This document shows, in pieces, positions 1 to 6,998 of a stretch of 34,424 bases of DNA. The translations under genes were made by a program, and so were the position numbers. Each line of letters starts with the position of its first letter. Position 1 is the stretch's first letter. Origin of the DNA: Leadbetterella sp031420365 (GTDB lineage: Bacteria; Bacteroidota; Bacteroidia; Cytophagales; Spirosomataceae); assembly GCA_031420365.1 (NCBI GenBank), contig JANOMP010000262.1, forward strand, positions 1 through 34,424, in the 5' to 3' direction. The notes under the pieces are model-generated. The model was not told the origin of the DNA, did no database searches, and worked only from the letters and a program-made list of their open reading frames with translations.

Positions 1-225
1 AATTTTTAAGCAAGTTAAATTGTTAATAGCTAGATAATTAATTTAAAAATTCATGGCGGACGGATTTCAGGATTTTTTTTTGTGAGTGTTTTTGGCTGAG
101 CTGGCATTCCAGTTGGCCCGACATTAGGCTTTTTTTCAAAAAAATTAAGGCTAACAACAAATTCAGTAAACAGCAATCATTAATTAATTTTATAAAATTC
201 AGGGGTTCACTCTAAATCCTGTAAA
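1..225. repeat. Dispersed non-coding repeat, copy A
   Basis: This stretch matches 6563-6819 nearly base for base, in the same orientation. Shared blocks cover the AT-rich left end, the CATGGCGGACGG block, the GGCTGAGCTGGCATTCCAGT block and the AACAACAAATTCAGTAAACA block. Copy A lacks about 21 bases (GGTGGGACGCCACTCCGATT and neighbours) and about 18 GC-rich bases that copy B has. An 8-bp inverted pair, CAGGATTT at 68-75 and AAATCCTG at 214-221, lies near the ends of the conserved core and could close a long hairpin. No open reading frame is shared. The left limit is unknown because the window starts inside the copy. It could be a transposon-derived MITE or a structured RNA. Confidence 0.8.
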
Positions 226-266
226 TCCAAATTTTATAATAGTGTTAATTTTTTTTTGCTCAAAAC

Positions 267-292
267 ATGCCTTTACAAAGTAAAAATGGCAT
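267..292 (-). terminator. Weak hairpin downstream of anmK
   Basis: ATGCC at 267-271 pairs with GGCAT at 288-292, with further A/T pairs inside. It lies about 50 bases past the anmK stop. On the minus strand it is followed only by a short T run (GTTTTG), so it is a weak candidate terminator. Nothing else was recognised between 226 and 341. Confidence 0.3.
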
Positions 293-341
293 ATTTTTAA
301 AGTTTTTGAAATTTAGCCGTTTGACAGTAACAATTTTTTGT

Positions 342-1538
342 CTAATCCGCAAAACTAATTTTCCCCATACTCACACTTGGTACCCCTAATCTTTTCCCAA
401 AATCAGTTTTACCACCACAAAGGGCTTCATTGGCAAGTGTAGCAAATAAAACAGCTTCTTTTGCGTCGCCATTAATGCCAATATCATCCGTTTTTAAGAA
501 TTTTGTATTCGGCATTTTATCTTTTAAATATTTTACTATTAGAGGATTGTGCATTCCTCCTCCACTCATAAATACTTCTGATGGCAATTCAGCATTGGGT
601 ATATTAATAATACAATTGGCAATGGTTTCGGCGGTGAAATGGCACAAAGTAGCCAAAATGTCTTCGTTGGAAAGACTATTTGTATTTGATTTCTCTTGTG
701 CATTTTTTAAATACTCCAAATTGAAAACTTCGGGTCCGGTAGTTTTTGGAAGATTGGCCTTAAAGAATGTATGTTTTTTTAACTGAAAAAGAAGGTCATT
801 CGAAACTTTTCCCTTTGACGCTATTTCAGCATCTTTATCAAAAGGTTGTCCATAATTTTTCTGAACAAATGCATCCATTATAGTATTTCCTGGGCCAGTA
901 TCAGTGGCAAATACCTTTTCTGGAAGGAGGTCTCCACTCAAAAAAGTAAAGTTTGAAATTCCACCTATGTTGAGTAAAATTCTGTTTTTGTCTTTTTCTG
1001 AAAAAATTAAATAGTCACCATATACTGCTAATGGAGCACCTTCTCCTCCAGCAGCACAATGTTTTTGTCTGAAATCAGAAAAAGTAATTATGCCAGTTTT
1101 AATGGCTAAGTGATCCCCATCGCCAATTTGGAGCGTGGCGTTTGGGAATTTTTCATTTTGATGATGGATTTTCGGAGCATGAAAAACCGTTTGTCCGTGG
1201 CTGGCGATGCAGTCAATTTCTGAATTTTTGATTTGCCACTTTTCTAAAAGCTGATTTACAATTTCGCCATGAAGGTTCCCAATCCAAGGATTTAAAACAC
1301 ACAGTTGCTGAAACTCGATTTCCTTTTTTGCAAAAATATTTCTTATTTCTAATTTTACCTCTTCAGTAAAAGACACCGTTTCAAATTTCAATACTTTAAC
1401 TTTCGTATCCAAACCTTGTCCTTGATACTCACATAGAGCCACATCAAGTCCATCCATAGATGTGCCAGACATTAAACCAATAATTTTCCTTTTAGGTTTC
1501 TGAGCGATTTCATAAAGTTTCTGTATGTTTTTGTTCAT
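342..1538 (-). CDS. anmK: Anhydro-N-acetylmuramic acid kinase
   Basis: AnmK phosphorylates and opens 1,6-anhydro-N-acetylmuramic acid to give MurNAc-6-phosphate, a step in recycling cell-wall fragments in the cytoplasm. The 398-residue protein has the family ATP-binding start GLMSGTSMDG at residues 21-30, the HGQTVFH block, and a TFSDFRQ segment holding the expected catalytic Asp followed by AAGGEGAPL. A second phosphate-binding part, NIGGISN, and the C-terminal MSGGGMHNP are also present. Length is normal for the family, with a slightly long N-terminus. It ends 48 bases from the Fe-S protein gene upstream on the same strand, so the two may be co-transcribed, though they share no obvious function. 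No recycling partner (MurQ, NagZ) lies nearby. Confidence 0.95.
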   Translation of the reverse strand: MNKNIQKLYEIAQKPKRKIIGLMSGTSMDGLDVALCEYQGQGLDTKVKVLKFETVSFTEEVKLEIRNIFAKKEIEFQQLCVLNPWIGNLHGEIVNQLLEKWQIKNSEIDCIASHGQTVFHAPKIHHQNEKFPNATLQIGDGDHLAIKTGIITFSDFRQKHCAAGGEGAPLAVYGDYLIFSEKDKNRILLNIGGISNFTFLSGDLLPEKVFATDTGPGNTIMDAFVQKNYGQPFDKDAEIASKGKVSNDLLFQLKKHTFFKANLPKTTGPEVFNLEYLKNAQEKSNTNSLSNEDILATLCHFTAETIANCIINIPNAELPSEVFMSGGGMHNPLIVKYLKDKMPNTKFLKTDDIGINGDAKEAVLFATLANEALCGGKTDFGKRLGVPSVSMGKISFAD

Positions 1539-1586
1539 GTCTTTTAAATTGAAACCACGAATATAACTGGATTTTACATTTTAGAA

Positions 1587-2915
1587 TTATTTAAGCTCAT
1601 TCGCCCAATCAAAACGCTGATCAGGTGAAAATTTCCATGGAGCCATATTAGTTTCAAGATTCTGAAACATAGCATTCCACGAACTTGGAGCTTGGCTTTC
1701 TTCCATGACTCTATACCTACGCAGTTGCAAAATAATATCTAGGGGGTTTATCAAAATTGGGCATTCCTGTACACAGGCATTGCAGGTGGTGCAACCTAAC
1801 AATTCTTCATCAGAAATATAGTCACCTAAAAGAGATTTACCATCTTCAAAATCATTTCCATTGGTAAGCCACCCTTTTTGAATATCCTCCATCCTATCTC
1901 GGGTATCCATTATAATTTTACGGGGAGAAAGTGCTTTGCCAGTAAGGTTCGCAGGACAGGCCGATGTGCATCTACCACACTCTGTGCAGCTATAAGCGTC
2001 CATTAAGTTTTTCCAAGTAAGATCTTTTACGTCTTTTGCACCAAACCGACCAACTTCAGCTTGAACTTCAGGGGCTTGCTCTAAACCTAGCATTATTTTC
2101 ACCTCTTGTGTTACAGTTGGCATATTAGATATATGTCCTTTGGAACCTAAGTCCGCGAAATATGTATTAGGGAAAGCTAAGGCAATGTGCAAGTGTTTTG
2201 AATAGGTAACATACAATGCAAAAGCCATAATACCCAAAATATGAAACCACCAAGCCGCTCTTTCTGCAAAAATTAAGAATGTATCTGAAAAGTTTACCAT
2301 AAAAGGTTGCAAAAACTGAGAGATTACAAAATTTCCTGTGTTGGTTTCTCCATAATAACCCACTCCGCGCGATTGTAATATTCCATCTGCAGCATTCATT
2401 TTTAAAAATGCAGACATTAATAATATTTCTATCACGAGAATTACGTTTGCATCTAATCGTGGCCATTTTGCCATTTCACGATGCTTGGATTCTTGAAAAC
2501 GCTCAACTTTTGTAATATTCCTTCTAATTAGAAAGGTTATACATGCCAAAATAACACCCAAAGCCAAAAGTTCAAATGTATTAATTAAGAAAGGATAAAG
2601 ACTACCCAAGGGTGAAAGCATTATACGGTGTGTTCCCAATATGCCATCTAAAATTATTTCAATAACCTCAATATTAATTATTATGAATCCCAAATACACT
2701 ACCAAATGGAGTATTGCAACAGCCGGACGTGAAAACATTTTTTGTTGTCCAAAAGCCACTAGCAGCATTGTTTTAAATCTTTTGGCTGGTTGGTCGGTCC
2801 TATCTAAAGGTTTTCCAAGCTGAATCGCTCGTTTTATAAGAAATATTCGCTTAGAAATAAAATAGGCCGCTGTGGAAAATGCAATAATAAAAAGTACCTG
2901 AGGTAAAATTTGCAT
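1587..2915 (-). CDS. Membrane-bound (Fe-S) oxidoreductase, 4Fe-4S dicluster (HdrD/GlpC-like N-terminal half)
   Basis: The 442-residue protein has about five or six hydrophobic segments within residues 1-260, resembling the NarI/cytochrome-b-like membrane part found in such proteins. A ferredoxin-like domain follows with two complete C-x2-C-x2-C-x3-CP motifs: Cys310, 313, 316, 320 and Cys375, 378, 381, 385. Each can bind a 4Fe-4S cluster, so the protein probably moves electrons between the quinone pool and a soluble partner. In related Bacteroidota such a gene is usually followed by a cysteine-rich CCG-domain (HdrB-like) subunit; here the next gene downstream is anmK. The start is just downstream of a candidate promoter and a perfect 22-bp palindrome. 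The electron donor cannot be read from sequence. Confidence 0.85.
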   Translation of the reverse strand: MQILPQVLFIIAFSTAAYFISKRIFLIKRAIQLGKPLDRTDQPAKRFKTMLLVAFGQQKMFSRPAVAILHLVVYLGFIIINIEVIEIILDGILGTHRIMLSPLGSLYPFLINTFELLALGVILACITFLIRRNITKVERFQESKHREMAKWPRLDANVILVIEILLMSAFLKMNAADGILQSRGVGYYGETNTGNFVISQFLQPFMVNFSDTFLIFAERAAWWFHILGIMAFALYVTYSKHLHIALAFPNTYFADLGSKGHISNMPTVTQEVKIMLGLEQAPEVQAEVGRFGAKDVKDLTWKNLMDAYSCTECGRCTSACPANLTGKALSPRKIIMDTRDRMEDIQKGWLTNGNDFEDGKSLLGDYISDEELLGCTTCNACVQECPILINPLDIILQLRRYRVMEESQAPSSWNAMFQNLETNMAPWKFSPDQRFDWANELK

Positions 2916-2937
2916 AATAATAAATGGTTAACGTAAA

Positions 2938-2959
2938 AATAGTATGCATGCATACTATT
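2938..2959. promoter_or_regulatory. Perfect 22-bp palindrome, candidate operator
   Basis: AATAGTATGCA is followed directly by its exact reverse complement TGCATACTATT. It lies 23 bases upstream of the Fe-S protein start and immediately downstream of the candidate -7 element, where a bound repressor would block initiation. Size and symmetry fit a TetR- or GntR-type dimer site. No regulator gene lies next to it. Confidence 0.6.
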
Positions 2960-2960
2960 A

Positions 2961-2991
2961 CAAATATCGGAAAAGAATAAGAAAAAACAAC
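2961..2991 (-). promoter_or_regulatory. Candidate Bacteroidota-type promoter of the Fe-S protein gene
   Basis: Read on the minus strand, GTTG (2991-2988) is separated by 19 bases from GATATTTG (2968-2961). This approximates the Bacteroidota pattern TTTG, 19-21 nt, TAnnTTTG. The -7 match is imperfect. Transcription would start within the adjacent palindrome. Confidence 0.4.
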
Positions 2992-3027
2992 TACAGATAA
3001 ATATTTTTATGATTTTTTTACTGGATG

Positions 3028-3058
3028 TTTGTTAATGAAATCTTTTTTCCTAATTTTG
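3028..3058 (+). promoter_or_regulatory. Bacteroidota-type promoter of tRNA-Phe
   Basis: TTTG at 3028-3031, a 19-base spacer and TAATTTTG at 3051-3058 match both elements of the Bacteroidota housekeeping promoter exactly. The tRNA begins 36 bases downstream, leaving a short 5' leader. Confidence 0.75.
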
Positions 3059-3094
3059 CAGTCCCAAATAGGGGAATGGTGGTGAAATCACAAT

Positions 3095-3167
3095 GGTGAT
3101 GTAGCTCAGTTGGTAGAGCAAAGGATTGAAAATCCTTGTGTCGGCGGTTCGATTCCGTCCATCACCA
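3095..3167 (+). tRNA. tRNA-Phe (GAA)
   Basis: The full cloverleaf can be drawn. The acceptor stem GGTGATG (3095-3101) pairs perfectly with CATCACC (3160-3166). The D arm is GCTC/GAGC. The anticodon stem is AAGGA/TCCTT around loop TTGAAAA, with anticodon GAA at 3128-3130. The T arm is GGCGG/CCGTC around TTCGATT, and the discriminator is A3167. The 3' CCA is not encoded; the bases that follow are CA and an A run. A promoter and a terminator frame it, so it looks like a single-gene unit. Confidence 0.97.
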
Positions 3168-3168
3168 C

Positions 3169-3200
3169 AAAAAGTCTGACTAATATTAGCCAGGCTTTTT
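3169..3200 (+). terminator. Terminator of tRNA-Phe
   Basis: The stem AAAAAGTCTGACT (3169-3181) pairs along 13 positions, two of them G-U, with AGCCAGGCTTTTT (3188-3200) around the loop AATATT. It ends in a T run directly after the tRNA. Confidence 0.85.
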
Positions 3201-3500
3201 CTATTTTAGGTACGCAAATTTTGAGTAGCATTAGATTAATAAATTTGTTTCGGTTATTCTTTATTTTTTCGAAAATTGCGGTGTTAATCCAAAAATTGTA
3301 TCGCATTCAATTCTTTTTTTCTTTTTATCTACTACATGTTCATTTTTGCCCTTTTTGAATAATTTTGAATTTTGAATTTCCTCATTCATCTACTCACCTT
3401 AGAGTTTCGTCTAAAAAACAGGCAAAAGATTAAAAATCTGAATAGAAACTAATAGTTTCAAGCTAAATTTGCTATCTATTTTCTGACTTATTTTCGAATA
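3201..3500. other. Intergenic region between tRNA-Phe and the DUF5916 gene
   Basis: No gene was recognised here. There is a short direct repeat of TTTTGAATTT-like words near 3352-3378. The only regulatory element seen is a candidate -7 box TAAATTTG at 3464-3471, listed separately. Confidence 0.5.
3464..3471 (+). promoter_or_regulatory. Candidate -7 element of the DUF5916 gene
   Basis: TAAATTTG fits TAnnTTTG and lies 29 bases before the start codon at 3501, giving a leader of roughly 20 bases. No clear TTTG partner lies at the right upstream distance, so this is tentative. Confidence 0.4.
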
Positions 3501-5834
3501 ATGTATAAAAAACTGTCCTTTCTATTTGTTAATTTACTGTTTTCTTTGCCCATTTTTGCACAAACGCAAAACGAACAAAATCATAAAATACATATAAAAA
3601 AAATAGCTCGACCTATTAAAATTGACGGCATTTTAGACGAAATAGAATGGCAAAAAGCCGGAGTAACTACCCCTTTTAACCAACAGTTTCCATACGATTC
3701 TTCTTTGGCTATTATGCAAACACAGGCTAAAATAATGTTTGATGATACTTATTTTTATTATAGTTTCGTTGTCTATCAGCCTCGTCAATACCGGGTTAAT
3801 TCCCTAAAAAGAGATTTTCCGCTTGGTGGAACTACAGACTTGGTAAGTATAAATTTAGATACTTTTAAAGACAAGCAAAACGGCTTTCATTTTTCCGTTA
3901 ACCCTTACGGAGTTCAAAGGGAAGGTTTGATCTCAAACGGCAATGAGGTAACCAACGACTGGGACAACAAGTGGACAACCTCAGTAAAAAATTATGATGA
4001 CCGGTGGGTAGTTGAATGTGCCATTCCTTTTAAAATACTACGATATAAATTAAATGAAAGTGGAATTAATGAATGGAACATCAATTTTTTTAGAGGTAAT
4101 TTATTACTCAACGAACGTTCCTCTTGGGCCAAAATGCCACGAAGTGGGAGAGGAAATGATTTGGCTTTTAGTGGAACATTGATTTGGGACGATGCCCCTC
4201 CAAAACCCGATAGAAATGTTACCCTTATTCCGTATTTAATTGGAATCACCGCTTCGGATTATATCAATGAAAAACCCACTTTGAATTTGGCAAATATGGG
4301 CTTTGATGCTAAAGTTTCTTTAACTCCTTCCATGAATCTTGATTTTACAGTTAACCCGGATTTCTCCCAAGTAGAGGTGGATAGACAAGTGACTAATTTG
4401 AGTAGGTTTGAACTTCTTTTTCCAGAAAGGAGACAGTTTTTTATTGAAAACAATGACTTGTTTGGTTCTTTTGGGTCTTCGCAAATTAACCCTTTCTTTT
4501 CTAGAAGAATAGGTATAGCTAGAGCTTCAAAAACATATATTGAAGATAGTAATAGGGATGGGAAAATAGACACCACTTCATATTCTAAAACAGATGGTGT
4601 TCCAATTCTAGCAGGACTTAGACTTAGTGGAAAAATAGATAATAATTGGAGAATTGGTTTTTTGTCTATGCAAACCAAAGCCAAAGAAATTTTATTAACA
4701 AGCAAACATGGTATTAATGTTCCACAATCCAATTATAGTGTTTTTGCCTTGCAACGCAAAGTATTGACTCGGTCAAATCTTGCTTTTATTTTTGCAAACA
4801 AACAAAATTTTTATCAGGAAGAAAAAAACTATTCAGGAAATATTCCCTCCGTTTCTGATTTTCATAGAATAGTTGGTGTTGATTTTAATTATGCTTCAAG
4901 AAATGGTTTTTGGTCTAACAAGTTTTTTGTACACAAGGCATTTACACCGAAATATGTGGGTCGCCAAGAAGCCGCAGGTGTAATTATCCGTCATATATCG
5001 CCTAGGTATATTTTAGAATCTAGCACTTCTTATGTTGGGAAAAACTATACAGCAGAAATCGGTTATGTGCCAAGACAAGACTTTGTTAGAAATGCATCCT
5101 CTGGTTTTATTAATTTTTTTCCAAAAAATCCTAAAATAAGTAGGCATTTGAATAGCTGGGGTTTAGGTGTAGATTGGGATTATGTTGTCAGGCAATCAGA
5201 TGGTTTAAACACCGATTGGGATGGTACTCCATTAATAATTTCTTTAAGATTTAGAAATAATTCAACTATTCGCTTCTCTCCATATCGTAACGATTACACG
5301 TATCTTTTTTCTAATTTTGACCCAACCAATACCGGAGGAAAAGTTTTAAAAGCGGGAACTTCTTATAACTATTTCAGTTCACGAATAGTTTATCAATCAA
5401 ATAACACTAAGCTGTTTTATTACAATTTTCAAGCTCGTATAGGTGATTACTTTAATGGAAAAATAAAAGCGTTTGGTGGCAGTTCAAATTATAGACTTAT
5501 GCCTTATGCTTTAATTTCTCTAGACTTAAATTATAGCAATATTGTTTTACCAGCTGGTTTCAATAGTACAACTCTTTGGCTTGTAAGTCCTCGTGCCGAA
5601 ATTACATTTTCAAAGAGTTTGTTTTTTACCACATTTGTACAATATAATAATCAAGCAAATAACGTAAACATTAACTCAAGATTACAATGGCGTTTCAAAC
5701 CAGTGAGTGACCTGTTTATAGTATATACAGATAATTATTTTGCTACTGATACCGAAAGGGTCTATAATCTTGGATACCTTGGTTCAAAAAGTAGGGCATT
5801 GGTTATTAAGTTAAATTATTGGTTGAATTTATAA
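3501..5834 (+). CDS. DUF5916 / carbohydrate-binding family 9-like outer-membrane protein
   Basis: This 777-residue protein begins with a signal peptide ending near PIFAQTQ. It continues with a CBM9-like beta-sandwich (about residues 30-230) recognised by the opening IKIDGILDEIEWQKAG and by the FHFSVNPYGVQREG segment. The rest is the DUF5916 region, including NLDFTVNPDFSQVEVDRQ and FPERRQFFIEN. It is rich in alternating aromatic and polar residues and ends in LNYWLNL, as expected for a C-terminal outer-membrane beta-barrel. The function of DUF5916 proteins is not established; a role in handling carbohydrate at the cell surface is only suggested by the CBM9-like part. It stands alone, with a degraded hydrolase gene downstream. 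Confidence 0.85.
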   Translation: MYKKLSFLFVNLLFSLPIFAQTQNEQNHKIHIKKIARPIKIDGILDEIEWQKAGVTTPFNQQFPYDSSLAIMQTQAKIMFDDTYFYYSFVVYQPRQYRVNSLKRDFPLGGTTDLVSINLDTFKDKQNGFHFSVNPYGVQREGLISNGNEVTNDWDNKWTTSVKNYDDRWVVECAIPFKILRYKLNESGINEWNINFFRGNLLLNERSSWAKMPRSGRGNDLAFSGTLIWDDAPPKPDRNVTLIPYLIGITASDYINEKPTLNLANMGFDAKVSLTPSMNLDFTVNPDFSQVEVDRQVTNLSRFELLFPERRQFFIENNDLFGSFGSSQINPFFSRRIGIARASKTYIEDSNRDGKIDTTSYSKTDGVPILAGLRLSGKIDNNWRIGFLSMQTKAKEILLTSKHGINVPQSNYSVFALQRKVLTRSNLAFIFANKQNFYQEEKNYSGNIPSVSDFHRIVGVDFNYASRNGFWSNKFFVHKAFTPKYVGRQEAAGVIIRHISPRYILESSTSYVGKNYTAEIGYVPRQDFVRNASSGFINFFPKNPKISRHLNSWGLGVDWDYVVRQSDGLNTDWDGTPLIISLRFRNNSTIRFSPYRNDYTYLFSNFDPTNTGGKVLKAGTSYNYFSSRIVYQSNNTKLFYYNFQARIGDYFNGKIKAFGGSSNYRLMPYALISLDLNYSNIVLPAGFNSTTLWLVSPRAEITFSKSLFFTTFVQYNNQANNVNINSRLQWRFKPVSDLFIVYTDNYFATDTERVYNLGYLGSKSRALVIKLNYWLNL

Positions 5835-5846
5835 AAGATTGTCTAA

Positions 5847-6341
5847 GCAATTCGTTTTTGCATTTTTTATAGTTTAAATACAATATCAGCAAATTCGATT
5901 TATGCTCAATTCAATTTTCAAAAAAGAATAGACAGCCTACTATTGACCAAAGCACCCAGCTCTTTCAATGGGGTTTTACTCGTTTTACAAAATAGAAAGG
6001 TAAAATACGAAAAGCAATTGGTTCAGCAAAAACTACAAAGAATAAACACCCCTAAAAATAAATAACAAATTTATATTACTATCTATCAGTAAACAGATTA
6101 CCGTTGTTTTTGTCATAAGAGAGACAGGTAAAGGAAGGATAGATTTAGAGAAAACCATTAAAGTTTATTTGCCAGATTTTTCTCAAAAATGGGCAGATTC
6201 TGCAATAATCTTCCATTTGCTAAATTATAATTCTGGAATAGTGAGTTTCGAAAAACCATTGGCTACTGTAGCTGCATTTTATTACACAGACCTAAACTAA
6301 ACTATATTCTACTAGGAAAAATATTTGGGAAACAATTTTAA
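5847..6341 (+). pseudogene. Decayed serine hydrolase, beta-lactamase class C family
   Basis: Pieces of one protein are readable in successive frames. First comes a signal-like stretch ending SIYAQ and then SSFNGVLLVLQNRKVKYEK, the usual opening of the family. Next, FILLSISKQIT holds the S-x-x-K catalytic pair (SISK at 6082-6093), then GRIDLEKTIKVYLPDF and HLLNYNSGI. Last, YYTDLN continues as YILLGKIFG in the next frame, resembling the Y-[SA]-N region. The first frame break fits about 7 extra bases (6063-6069). The second is a 5-bp tandem duplication, CTAAA at 6292-6296 and 6297-6301. No ATG lies in frame at the start, and the C-terminal half is missing. It is clearly non-functional. Confidence 0.8.
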
Positions 6342-6377
6342 AGCAAGTTTTTAGAATTAAAAAAACTTGTGGCTTAT

Positions 6378-6575
6378 TTAACTTTTGTTCATTTCGAAAG
6401 ATAAGTCTCCACAATATGTTCCTTTTTCAAAAATATATTCGGTATAATTCTTCTTAAATATTTTAGGCATTACAGGATTTAGAGTGGAGAAATATTCATT
6501 TGCGAAATCTTTTAGAAAACAAATAAACATTGTTCCAGTAATCACAAAAACGTCCGTATGAAAATTTTTAAGCAA
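6378..6575 (-). other. Short open frame, possible gene remnant
   Basis: A 65-codon frame with protein-like composition (segments KDFANEYFSTLNP and EKGTYCGDLSF) was seen, but no family was recognised. Its first codons lie inside dispersed repeat copy B, so the natural N-terminus, if there was one, was probably replaced. It may be a fragment left by rearrangement or chance. Confidence 0.2.
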
Positions 6576-6819
6576 GTTAAATTACTAATAGCTAGATAAT
6601 TAATTTAAAAATTCATGGCGGACGGCCTTCAGGATTTTTTTTTGGTGGGACGCCACTCCGATTCGTTTTTGGCTGAGCTGGCATTCCAGTTGGCCCGACA
6701 TTCGGCTTTTTTTCGAACGATCCGCCGACGCGGAAAAGTAAGGCTAACAACAAATTCAGTAAACAGCAATCATTATTTAAAGTTTATAAAATTCAGGTTT
6801 TCACTCTAAATCCTGTAAA
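6563..6819. repeat. Dispersed non-coding repeat, copy B
   Basis: Same orientation as copy A (1-225) and the longer version. It adds GGTGGGACGCCACTCCGATT (with a GTGG-GACG-CCAC mini-hairpin) and a GC-rich GATCCGCCGACGCGG segment. The CAGGATTT/AAATCCTG pair lies at 6630-6637 and 6808-6815. The central part is much richer in G+C than the surrounding DNA. A 64-codon frame runs through it but is not kept in copy A, so it is probably not coding. Confidence 0.8.
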
Positions 6820-6998
6820 ACCTTTTATTATATCTAACTGTGCTTAAAAGGCATAAAATCAAAAGAATTCTACGATTTTTTCGTCTCTTAGTTCGCACTT
6901 TCCCTCGCATCTGATAATTAATGTATTTAGCCTGCTCTACTTTTTTTTAAACTATTAAAAATGGCTCTTTGAAATTCGCAATATACAACAAATAGAAA

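Noticed and set aside
3110..3358. An 82-codon frame overlapping tRNA-Phe, and a 66-codon frame opposite
   Set aside because: Both run through the tRNA and its terminator and match no family; they are chance frames.
6615..6809. A 64-codon frame inside dispersed repeat copy B
   Set aside because: The frame is not kept in copy A, where indels disrupt it, so the repeat is not coding.
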